Below are positions 1 through 8,664 of a stretch of 64,000 bases of DNA, piece by piece. Position numbers and translations under genes: made by a program. This DNA is from Thioalkalivibrio versutus (GTDB taxonomy: Bacteria; Pseudomonadota; Gammaproteobacteria; Ectothiorhodospirales; Ectothiorhodospiraceae): NCBI RefSeq assembly GCF_001999325.1, contig NZ_MVAR01000018.1:62001-126000 (forward strand), read 5' to 3'. The notes beneath the pieces are model-generated. The model was not told where the DNA came from. It did no database searches and saw only the letters and a list, made by a program, of their open reading frames with translations. Each line of letters opens with the position of its first letter. Within the stretch, counting starts at the first letter, position 1.

Positions 1-28
1 GCTCCGCGTCTCCTGGGGCGCCCATCGG

Positions 29-90
29 GTGTAAAGCTTTCCGACGGGGTTTCGGGCCGGTTTCCCGAAAAATGTCGGAATGGTTTACAC
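29..90. promoter_or_regulatory. Nested inverted repeat, likely enhancer site of the exosortase target gene
   Basis: Two 17-base arms (29-45 and 74-90, starting GTGTAAAGC and ending TTTACAC) are inverted copies with 15 of 17 positions matching. A second pair (TTTCGGG at 50-56, CCCGAAA at 64-70) is nested almost concentrically. The block ends about 64 bases before the GG element of a sigma-54 promoter, the usual position of an enhancer-binding-protein site. Exosortase-type genomes often carry a PrsK/PrsR two-component pair in which PrsR is a sigma-54 activator. Assigning this site to PrsR is inference. No T-run follows, so it is not a terminator. Confidence 0.6.
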
Positions 91-153
91 GAGGTCCTTC
101 GCGGCGAATCGGGTTTGCGAAAAACTCGCGATCAAACAGGTCTTTAGCGGCTT

Positions 154-169
154 TGGCGCGTGTCTTGCT
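154..169 (+). promoter_or_regulatory. Sigma-54 (RpoN) -24/-12 promoter
   Basis: TGGCGCG-N4-TTGCT matches the sigma-54 consensus TGGCACG-N4-TTGCW, with GG at 155-156 and GC at 167-168 separated by exactly ten bases. Transcription would begin near 180, about 58 bases before the start codon of the secreted protein. The inverted repeat at 29-90 would be the activator site. Confidence 0.75.
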
Positions 170-237
170 TCGTAGTTGCTCGAGAGGGCGAAAGGCGCCC
201 TGAGCGGTCAACAGGCCGGGAGCCGGAGGTGAGTGTG

Positions 238-1128
238 ATGCGCAAGTGGTGGAGTAAACAGGTGGTGGTGCTAGCGGGCGTAATGCTCGCAGGCTCGGTG
301 GCGAACGCGGCCATTATCGAGCTTCCGGACGTCGACGAGACCTATGACGGGATCCCGGTCGCCATTCAGTACAACGATTTCTATTCTTACTCCGGCTCGT
401 TGCTGAACCAGTGGGGTTTCCTGTCCAATGACCAGTTTACCGGGCAGGGCACCGGCACGCTGGATCTGATTGTGGGCACGGGTGCTGGTGGCGCGGATAA
501 CCAGGGTATCGGGCCCGGCGGCAGCTACAATTTCGAGGACCCCATGCCCTTGCCGGGTGGCGGTACGACCGACTTCACTGGTGACTGGGGGCTGGGCACC
601 CAGGCCAACGGGCCTGTGCTGGTGGACAACCTCCTGGCGTACCTGGATGCGATTAACCCGGGGGCCACAATCCCCACGTTCATCTTCGATCACAACCAGA
701 CAGGCTCAGCCCCCGATCTGTGGGTCCAGGCCGAGGTCTTTATCTACGACCCCGTCACCGGGGAACGCGTGGCTCGCTGGATCTTTGACGACGGCAATGG
801 CGGCCCGGTTCTCTCGCCCGGCGAGGTCGAGGTGATTGGCGATTCGGGCGAGGTGTACGAGGCCGATGCCAACAAGGGAAGCGGCAAGCTGGACTACATC
901 GTGTTTGCCCCGACCATGGATCTCGGCCTGTTCTCCGGCGAAGGCTATCTGTTCGGGATCGATTTCTTTATGGACGACCTGAACAATGGCTTCGAGGAGC
1001 TTTATCTCAGCGGTCGGTTCGCCACCACGACCGAGGTTCCGCTCCCTGGGCCGGTCTGGTTGATCGGGCTTGGGCTCGTGATGCTGGGGGCCTTCCGCCG
1101 CTATCGGCATTCGGCCCCGGGCCTGTAG
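238..1128 (+). CDS. VPLPA-CTERM sorting domain protein (exosortase substrate)
   Basis: A secreted protein of 296 residues. It starts with a basic/hydrophobic signal peptide ending near ANA (about residue 24) and ends with VPLPGPVWL (from residue 267), a hydrophobic helix and an arginine-rich tail (RRYR). That tripartite tail is the VPLPA variant of PEP-CTERM signals, which exosortases cleave after export so the protein reaches the cell surface or extracellular matrix. The middle is rich in Gly, Asp and aromatic residues and matches no family I recognise. The chosen ATG has GGAGG eight bases upstream (225-229); an in-frame start further upstream would begin inside the sigma-54 promoter. The gene stands alone between that promoter and a strong terminator. 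The cognate exosortase is not in this window. Confidence 0.85.
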   Translation: MRKWWSKQVVVLAGVMLAGSVANAAIIELPDVDETYDGIPVAIQYNDFYSYSGSLLNQWGFLSNDQFTGQGTGTLDLIVGTGAGGADNQGIGPGGSYNFEDPMPLPGGGTTDFTGDWGLGTQANGPVLVDNLLAYLDAINPGATIPTFIFDHNQTGSAPDLWVQAEVFIYDPVTGERVARWIFDDGNGGPVLSPGEVEVIGDSGEVYEADANKGSGKLDYIVFAPTMDLGLFSGEGYLFGIDFFMDDLNNGFEELYLSGRFATTTEVPLPGPVWLIGLGLVMLGAFRRYRHSAPGL

Positions 1129-1183
1129 CCTCCGCTGCTTTCCTCTGCCGCCCCCTGGCTTCCGGCTCGGGTCGGCCTCTGCC

Positions 1184-1219
1184 CCGCGCCCTGGCACATG
1201 CCAGGGCGCGGCTGTTTGT
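1184..1219 (+). terminator. Rho-independent terminator of the VPLPA-CTERM gene
   Basis: A perfect 13-bp stem (1184-1196 with 1199-1211, arm CCGCGCCCTGGCA) with a two-base loop is followed by CTGTTTGT. It lies 55 bases after the stop codon. Confidence 0.8.
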
Positions 1220-1374
1220 GCGGCCGTACAATGCCGCCGGTAGTGGCCCGCTCGCGTTGCGGGTTTTCGCAAATCCCGTCCGCTGACGTACGATTCTCCC
1301 CCTCATCGGGTGGGTGAGGGTTCGGGGCTTCCCTGAGTCCGTCACCAGGGACCCGCGACCAATCGAGGAGACGC

Positions 1375-2541
1375 ATGCAGCCCGTGCAGAAACTGATACC
1401 CGGATACGCCAATGCCAAGGCGACGCGTCGTTACGCAGAGCAGTTCGTGTCCGAGGGCAAGGCCGCCGAGGGGCATTACAGCGAGTTCTCGCGCGCGAAG
1501 ATGCGCCTGTCGAGCCTCGGGATCGGCACCTTCGGCGGGGCAGCCACCGCCGAGGTCGACGCGCAGATCTCCGCGATCGTTGCGCGTGGCCTGGCCGAGG
1601 GCGTCAACGTGGTCGATACCGGCGCGCACTACCGCTACGGCCGGTCGCTGGCCGCGGTGGGGGCTGGCGTGCGTACCGCGCTGGAGGCCGGGGTTCCGCG
1701 CGAGGCGATGTTCCTGATCTCCAAGGGCGGCTTCCTGACCCTGCGCGGTGGGCCTCCGGAGGACATGGAGGCCTGGTTCCAGCGCGAGATCGAGGCCCAG
1801 GGCATGGGCACGAAGGATGATCTGGCCAAGGGCGCGCATCTGCTGACGCCGGAATACCTCCACTACCAGATGGAGCTGTCACGCTCGCTGATGGGGGTGG
1901 AGACGCTGGACGCGTTCCTGATCGACCAGCCCGAGGTGCACATCCACGAGATCGGCAAGGAGCCGACCAACCGCAAGCTGGAGCCCGTGTTCGAGATGCT
2001 GGAGCGGGCGGTACTCGAAAAGAAGATCCGCACCTACGGCATCTCCACCTTCGAGGGCTTCCGCGAGGAGACCGACGCGGCGGTGTTCCAGTCGCTCACC
2101 TCCATGCAGGGCCTGGCCGAACGCGCCGCGCAGACGGTGACCGGCGACGACCATGCGCGGCACCACTTCAAGATCGCCATGCTGCCGTTCAACCAGGTGA
2201 TGCTGGAAGGCTTTACCCGCTTCAACACCGCGACCGGGCAGGGCAATGTGGCCAGCCCGCTGCAGGCCGCGCACCAGCTGGAGGTGTACATGATCGCCTC
2301 GCATTCCATGCTGAAGGGGCATCTGGCGAAACAGTCGGTGGAGGTGGTCGAGCAGCAACTGGCGAGCCTGCCCAACCCGGCGCAGCGCGCGTTGCAGTTC
2401 AACCGCTCCACGCCGGGTCTGGGCACCTCGCTGGTCGGCATGAGCACGCCGGAACACCTGGACGACATGCTGGCGGTGATGCGCGAGCCGATGATGGACA
2501 AGAAGGCCTATCTCGGCATGTTCAAGAAGGCCGAGGAGTAA
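1375..2541 (+). CDS. Aldo/keto reductase family protein
   Basis: 388 residues with an aldo/keto reductase (beta/alpha)8 layout. The N-terminal strand reads LGIGTFGG, the active-site Asp lies in VVDTGAHY (Asp81), a Tyr follows five or seven residues later (Tyr86 or Tyr88) and the Lys is in LISKGG (Lys117). At the fourth tetrad position, where family members usually have His in a YLLHxPE-like strand, this protein has LIDQPE (Asp184), so activity may be altered. It is longer than a standard reductase because of an N-terminal extension of about 45 residues and inserts in the middle. GAGGAG lies four bases before the ATG. No operon partner; substrate unknown. Confidence 0.8.
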   Translation: MQPVQKLIPGYANAKATRRYAEQFVSEGKAAEGHYSEFSRAKMRLSSLGIGTFGGAATAEVDAQISAIVARGLAEGVNVVDTGAHYRYGRSLAAVGAGVRTALEAGVPREAMFLISKGGFLTLRGGPPEDMEAWFQREIEAQGMGTKDDLAKGAHLLTPEYLHYQMELSRSLMGVETLDAFLIDQPEVHIHEIGKEPTNRKLEPVFEMLERAVLEKKIRTYGISTFEGFREETDAAVFQSLTSMQGLAERAAQTVTGDDHARHHFKIAMLPFNQVMLEGFTRFNTATGQGNVASPLQAAHQLEVYMIASHSMLKGHLAKQSVEVVEQQLASLPNPAQRALQFNRSTPGLGTSLVGMSTPEHLDDMLAVMREPMMDKKAYLGMFKKAEE

Positions 2542-2561
2542 CCAGGATCCTCGCCCTTCCT

Positions 2562-2640
2562 TGTAGGAGCGTGCTTGCACGCGAAGCCCCTGCCAAAGCC
2601 GGATGCGGGCAGGGGCTTCGCCGGAAAGCCGGTTCCCACA
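2562..2640. repeat. REP doublet (REPIN-like palindrome)
   Basis: A 25-base unit starting TGTAGGAGCGTGCTTGCACG (2562-2586) is followed by an inverted relative (2616-2640) ending GGTTCCCACA; about 18 of 25 positions agree. Each unit holds its own small palindrome (GCGTGC-TT-GCACGC in the left one). The inner arms GAAGCCCCTGCC and GGCAGGGGCTTC form a perfect 12-bp stem. The unit closely resembles the REP family described in Pseudomonas. It sits between two tandem genes and would be read into the next protein only if an implausible upstream start were used. Confidence 0.75.
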
Positions 2641-2676
2641 AGGTTCCGGCAGAGATTTCATGTACAAGGGTATGCC

Positions 2677-4260
2677 ATGCAGGTTGATCTGAAGGCCCTC
2701 GAATTCCCCGCGATCCAGCGTCTGCTGGAGCGCCTGACTGCCACGCCCTATGGCGCCGACGCCGCGCGCGGGCTGGAACCGGCGCCGAATCTGGATGCGG
2801 CGCGGGCGCTGCAAAAGGCGGTGACCGTCGCACGCCAGCGTCTGGATGCCGGCACGCTGCCCCGGCTGGGCCAGCTGCCGGATGTGCGTGCCGCGCTGCG
2901 CCAGGCGGCCAACCCCGGTTCGGCCTTGCCGGTACAGGCCCTGCACAATCTCCAGGTCATCATGCGCCAGGCTCGTGAACTGGCGGATCAGTTGGCCGAC
3001 ACCCCGGAGATCTATCCGGCGGATCTGAACAAGCTGTACCCACCCGAGGCGCTGGAACAGCGCCTGGCTGCCTGCCTGAACCCCGGCGGCTCGCTGCGCG
3101 AAGACGCCAGCGCCGAGCTGGTCGAGGCCTTCGGGCAGCGCGGGCGGCTGCGTGACGAGGTCGAGGCGGTGGTGAAAAAGCGCCTGGCGGACTCCGATCT
3201 TGCGCAGAAGGGCGAGGATGCGCTGAAGGTGCAGTGGCACCAGGAGCGCGCAGTCATGGTGCTGCGCGGCGACGCGGCCGGGGCGGTCAAGGGTGTGCGT
3301 CGGGGCACCGCGATGGGTGGGCGCGACCAGATCGTGGAGCCGATCGAGGCGGTCCCGTTGAACAACCAGCTCGATACGGTCAACAGTCAGATCAACACCG
3401 AACAGCAGCGTCTGTTGCGCGAGCTGACCGATGGGGTGCGCCAGCATGGCGAGCCGTTGGACCTGATGCTGACCGCGCTGACCTGGATTGATCTGGCCTC
3501 GGCCGCCGCACAGCTTTCGGCGCAGATGAATGCCCACGCCCCGAGGCTGGAGCCCGAGGCCGGCGTGGAGCTGATCGAGGCCTACCACCCGCTGCTGCTG
3601 TTGCAGTTCGCCGAGGGGAACGGCCCGCAGCCGGTTCCCCTGTCGATCCGGCTGGATGGCGAACAGCCGCTGTTGCTGATTACCGGGCCGAACACCGGCG
3701 GCAAGACGGTCGCGCTGAAGACCCTGGGCCTGCTGGTCACCATGGCCTGGTGCGGGCTGCATATCCCGGCCGAGCAGGACTGCCGCATCGGCCGTTTTGA
3801 TCGGGTCATGGTCGATGTCGGTGACCACCAGAGCCTGTTCCACCATCTGTCGACCTTCGCCGGGCATGTGGAGGTGCTCAAGCGGATCCTCGACCATGCT
3901 GGCTCCGAAAGCCTGATCCTGCTGGACGAGCTGGGTACCGGTACCGACCCCGACGAAGGTGCAGCCCTCGCCATGGCGATGCTGGACGAGCTGCGCGCCC
4001 GCGGTACGCGCGGGATCGTGAATACCCACCTGGCACCGCTGAAGGACTACGCGGCGCAGCATGCGGGCATCGTGAATGCCTCGATGCAGTTCGACGCGGA
4101 GACCCTCTCGCCCACCTATCGGTTGCTGATCGGCGAGCCGGGGGTCTCCTTCGGGTTGACCATCGCCGAGAAGAACGGCCTGCCACCGCAGCTGGTGGCG
4201 CGGGCCCGCGAGCATTTCGCCGAGCTGCCCACCGCGCAGGCCGGGGGCGAGCACAGCTGA
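2677..4260 (+). CDS. MutS2-like DNA-binding ATPase without Smr domain
   Basis: 527 residues. The N-terminal half resembles the helical core/clamp region of MutS2. The C-terminal half is the MutS ATPase with Walker A GPNTGGKT (337-344), Walker B LILLDELGTGTDP (from 413) and the downstream NTHLAPL switch. Canonical MutS2 is about 780 residues and continues with a KOW-like segment and an Smr nuclease domain; here the protein stops about 40 residues after the ATPase core. The N-terminal mismatch-recognition domain of MutS is also absent. I chose ATG 2677 (AAGGG upstream) because an in-frame ATG further upstream would translate the REP doublet. It could act on recombination intermediates or collided ribosomes like MutS2, but this is inference. 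Confidence 0.8.
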   Translation: MQVDLKALEFPAIQRLLERLTATPYGADAARGLEPAPNLDAARALQKAVTVARQRLDAGTLPRLGQLPDVRAALRQAANPGSALPVQALHNLQVIMRQARELADQLADTPEIYPADLNKLYPPEALEQRLAACLNPGGSLREDASAELVEAFGQRGRLRDEVEAVVKKRLADSDLAQKGEDALKVQWHQERAVMVLRGDAAGAVKGVRRGTAMGGRDQIVEPIEAVPLNNQLDTVNSQINTEQQRLLRELTDGVRQHGEPLDLMLTALTWIDLASAAAQLSAQMNAHAPRLEPEAGVELIEAYHPLLLLQFAEGNGPQPVPLSIRLDGEQPLLLITGPNTGGKTVALKTLGLLVTMAWCGLHIPAEQDCRIGRFDRVMVDVGDHQSLFHHLSTFAGHVEVLKRILDHAGSESLILLDELGTGTDPDEGAALAMAMLDELRARGTRGIVNTHLAPLKDYAAQHAGIVNASMQFDAETLSPTYRLLIGEPGVSFGLTIAEKNGLPPQLVARAREHFAELPTAQAGGEHS

Positions 4261-4303
4261 CCTTGCCGCGCCCGCTCGGTTTGACGTCGGGGCCGCCCAA
4301 AAA

Positions 4304-4390
4304 GATCGCCACGTCGCTGCGCTCCTCGCGATGACGGTGCTCGCAACCCCGTCATTGCGAGGCCCCGCCAGGGGCCGTGGCAATCTCGCG
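4304..4390. repeat. CGTCATTGCGAGG palindromic repeat, copy A
   Basis: Two diverging units: 4304-4337 is the reverse complement of a unit starting CCGTCATCGCGAGGAGCG, and 4349-4390 starts CCGTCATTGCGAGGCCCC. Both end in GTGGC(G/A)ATC. Copy B at 13569-13678 carries the same head. No open reading frame or terminal inverted repeat of an insertion sequence is associated. Confidence 0.7.
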
Positions 4391-4590
4391 GGACCGGCAG
4401 GCCGGCGGGGTCAGCCAGCCCCGTTTGCAGGTGGCTACATCGCTGGCTCCTCGCGACGTCTGCCGCGTGCCCATCCGCTTTATGGCGTGAAATGGGGGCG
4501 ATTTCATATTAGGATGGTGGGCTATTTTGATTTGTGGTGCGTGATCACCCGACGATCGTGCACAAGCCCCCGGTAAGGAAGTCGACCACC
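4391..4590 (+). other. ilvB leader region, no gene seen
   Basis: Two hundred bases between the palindromic repeat and ilvB. It turns AT-richer near 4500-4530 (TTTCATATTAG, GCTATTTTGATTTG), where the ilvB promoter probably lies, and contains a short inverted repeat GAAAT/ATTTC at 4489-4504. I see no leader peptide rich in branched-chain codons and no recognisable riboswitch. Confidence 0.4.
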
Positions 4591-6309
4591 ATGTCCGAGT
4601 CCGCAAGCTCCGCCACCGCCATCACCGGCGCCGAAATCTTCTGTCGCAGCCTCCAGGCCGAGGGCGTCGAAGTCGTATTCGGGTATCCCGGTGGTGCGGT
4701 ACTGCACATCTATGATGCGCTGTACCGGCAGGACAAGGTCTCCCACGTGCTGGTGCGCCACGAGCAGGGTGCGGTGCACGCGGCCGAGGGCTATGCCAAG
4801 TCCTCCTACAAGCCGGGCGTGGCCCTGGTCACCTCGGGCCCCGGCGCGACCAACGCGATTACCGGGATTGCCGATGCCTACATGGATTCGGTTCCGCTGG
4901 TGGTGTTCACCGGCCAGGTGCCGACCAGCATGATCGGCAACGACGCCTTCCAGGAAGTGGATACCGTGGGGATCACGCGTCCCTGCGTGAAGCACAACTT
5001 CCTGGTCAAGGACGTGAAGGACTTGGCGACCACGATCAAGAAGGCCTTCTACGTGGCGACCACCGGGCGCCCCGGCCCGGTGGTGGTCGATATCCCGAAG
5101 GACGTGACGGCCGATACCTGCGTGTTCGAGTACCCGGAGAGCATCCACATGCGCTCCTACAACCCGACCACGAAGGGGCATACCGGCCAGATCCGCAAGG
5201 CGGTGGACCTAATCCTGTCGGCCAAGCAGCCGATGATCTACACCGGCGGCGGCGTGATCCTGGGGCGTGGCTCCGAGGCCCTGACCGAGTTCACCCGCCA
5301 GCTTGGCTATCCGATCACCAACACCCTGATGGGGCTGGGTGGCTATCCGGCGTCGGACAAGCAGTTCCTGGGCATGCTGGGCATGCACGGCACCTACGAG
5401 GCCAACATGGCCATGCACCACGCGGATGTGCTGATCGCCATTGGCGCGCGCTTCGATGACCGCGTGACCGGCAACATCGAGAAGTTCTGTCCGCATGCGA
5501 AGATCGTGCATGTGGACGTCGATCCGTCCTCCATCTCCAAGAACGTGAAGGTGGATGTGCCGATCGTCGGCGAGGTGGAGCCGGTGCTGCGCGAACTGAT
5601 CAAGGGCCTGAACGAGGCCGGCAGCAAGCCGGACGCCGAGGCCCTGGCCACCTGGTGGAAACAGATCGCGGAATGGCAGGCGCAGGACTGCCTGAAGTAC
5701 GACCAGACCTCCGGGCTGATCAAGCCGCAGTACGTGGTGCAGAAGTTCTGGGAGCTGACCGAGGGCGATGCCTACGTGACCTCCGATGTCGGCCAGCACC
5801 AGATGTGGGCGGCGCAGTTCTATCGCTTCGACAAGCCCAATCGCTGGATCAACTCTGGTGGCCTGGGCACGATGGGCGTGGGTCTGCCGTTTGCGATGGG
5901 CGTGCAGTTCGCGCATCCGGAGGCGACGGTGGGCTGCATTACCGGCGAGGCCAGCATCCAGATGTGTATCCAGGAGCTGTCGACCTGCTTCCAGTACCAG
6001 CTGCCGCTGAAGATCCTGAACCTGAACAACCGCTACCTGGGCATGGTCCGGCAGTGGCAGGAGTTCTTCTATCAGGGCCGCTACGCCATGTCCTACATGG
6101 ATGCGCTGCCGGACTTCGTGAAGCTGGCCGAGGCCTATGGCCACGTCGGTATCCAGATCACCCAGCCGGGCGACGTCGAGGGCGCGATCAAGGAGGCCCT
6201 GGCGCAGAAGGACCGCCTGGTGTTCATGGACTTCATTACCGACCAGTCCGAGAACGTGTATCCGATGATCCCGGCCGGTGCCGGCCAGAACGAAATGATC
6301 CTGGTCTGA
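4591..6309 (+). CDS. ilvB: Acetolactate synthase large (catalytic) subunit
   Basis: 572 residues. With the small subunit it joins two pyruvates, or pyruvate and 2-oxobutyrate, in the first committed step of valine, leucine and isoleucine synthesis, using ThDP, Mg2+ and FAD. The catalytic Glu is in RHEQGA in the N-terminal PYR domain; the C-terminal PP domain has ITGEASIQ followed by NLNNRYLGM. The Mg/ThDP motif is usually GDGS or GEGS, so GEAS is a minor oddity. Closest in sequence to the IlvI branch (isozyme III). TAAGGAAG lies nine bases before the ATG. First gene of ilvB-ilvN-ilvC. Confidence 0.95.
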   Translation: MSESASSATAITGAEIFCRSLQAEGVEVVFGYPGGAVLHIYDALYRQDKVSHVLVRHEQGAVHAAEGYAKSSYKPGVALVTSGPGATNAITGIADAYMDSVPLVVFTGQVPTSMIGNDAFQEVDTVGITRPCVKHNFLVKDVKDLATTIKKAFYVATTGRPGPVVVDIPKDVTADTCVFEYPESIHMRSYNPTTKGHTGQIRKAVDLILSAKQPMIYTGGGVILGRGSEALTEFTRQLGYPITNTLMGLGGYPASDKQFLGMLGMHGTYEANMAMHHADVLIAIGARFDDRVTGNIEKFCPHAKIVHVDVDPSSISKNVKVDVPIVGEVEPVLRELIKGLNEAGSKPDAEALATWWKQIAEWQAQDCLKYDQTSGLIKPQYVVQKFWELTEGDAYVTSDVGQHQMWAAQFYRFDKPNRWINSGGLGTMGVGLPFAMGVQFAHPEATVGCITGEASIQMCIQELSTCFQYQLPLKILNLNNRYLGMVRQWQEFFYQGRYAMSYMDALPDFVKLAEAYGHVGIQITQPGDVEGAIKEALAQKDRLVFMDFITDQSENVYPMIPAGAGQNEMILV

Positions 6310-6331
6310 GCCGGGTACAGGGAAGAGCCGT

Positions 6332-7928
<1,597 letters not shown>

Positions 7929-7934
7929 TGCGAG

Positions 7935-7968
7935 GCCCTGCGATGGACATTCCGGTCTGTCGCAGGGC
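7935..7968 (+). terminator. Stem-loop after ilvC
   Basis: A nine-bp stem (GCCCTGCGA at 7935-7943, TCGCAGGGC at 7960-7968) with a 16-base loop is followed by the pyrimidine run GTCCTCTCTCTC. It may terminate the ilv message before the phospholipid genes. There is no clean T-run. Confidence 0.4.
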
Positions 7969-7989
7969 GTCCTCTCTCTCGAGCACCCG

Positions 7990-8664
7990 ATGCTGTTTCC
8001 GCTAGCTCCCGAAGGCCGTCTGTTCGTCATCATCGCCGCGTGGATGACGGTGATTACGCTGCTGGTCGGGGAGGCGGAGCTGGGCCTGTTCATGGTGATC
8101 CTCACCGTGGCCCTGATGGGGCTGTTCCGGAACGTGCGGCGCAAGGCCCCGGCACCGGCCCTGGGCGTGATCGCCCCGGCCGATGGCACCATCGAGTCGA
8201 TTACCGAGACCCGGGATCCGTTTACGAAAAAGCCGGCGGTCTGCATCCGCCTGCGTCAGCGCCGCCTGGGCGAATACAACGTGCACGCCCCGCAGGAGGC
8301 CGAAATTCGCGAACGGGTCTGGCCCGGCAAGGAGACCGACGAGGCGCCGGATGCCCAGTTGGAGGGGCGTCTGGCCTATGCGCTGGAGACCGACGAGGGC
8401 ACCCGGCTGACCCTGGCACTCAGCGTCGATCACTGGCCCCGCATGGTGCGCATGCAGAACAACGTCCCTGGCAACCGCCTGGGACGCGGCAAGCGCATGG
8501 GCTTCGCCGGCTTTGGTGGTACCTTCGAGGTCTGGCTGCCGGTCGGCGCGCAGGTGATGGTCGAGCCGGGGCAGCGGGTCCTGGCGGGTTCGGCCTTGCT
8601 CGGCGGGTTACCCGAATCCGAGGCGACCGGGGACGACGAGAGCGCGGCGGAGGTGCTGCAATGA
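7990..8664 (+). CDS. Phosphatidylserine decarboxylase-like protein lacking the autocleavage serine
   Basis: 224 residues in the layout of short (type II) Psd proenzymes: two N-terminal hydrophobic segments, then the PSD beta domain (VIAPADGTIESI, EYNVHAPQEAE) and a C-terminal RMGFAGFGGTFEVWLP. Active enzymes self-cleave at a serine in LGST, LGSS or FGS to make the pyruvoyl group. Here the corresponding position reads FGGT, with Gly177 in place of Ser, so I expect no self-processing and no decarboxylase activity. It overlaps pssA by four bases (ATGA). A genuine psd with LGSS lies at 20348-21202. It may be a structural or regulatory partner of PssA, which is inference. Ribosome binding site is weak. 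Confidence 0.75.
   Translation: MLFPLAPEGRLFVIIAAWMTVITLLVGEAELGLFMVILTVALMGLFRNVRRKAPAPALGVIAPADGTIESITETRDPFTKKPAVCIRLRQRRLGEYNVHAPQEAEIRERVWPGKETDEAPDAQLEGRLAYALETDEGTRLTLALSVDHWPRMVRMQNNVPGNRLGRGKRMGFAGFGGTFEVWLPVGAQVMVEPGQRVLAGSALLGGLPESEATGDDESAAEVLQ

Noticed and set aside
2562-2640. CRISPR or terminator interpretation of the palindrome before the MutS2-like gene
   Set aside because: Only two units in inverted, not direct, arrangement and no spacers; no T-run follows; REP doublet explains it better.
1879-4383. An 834-residue open frame on the minus strand across the aldo/keto reductase and MutS2-like genes
   Set aside because: It is antisense to two genes with clear protein motifs, has Gln/Arg/His-rich composition typical of shadows in GC-rich DNA, and covers the REP doublet.
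4514-4576. Possible leader peptide before ilvB (20 codons from ATG 4514)
   Set aside because: It is not enriched in Val, Leu or Ile codons and no terminator/antiterminator pair follows, so attenuation is not supported.
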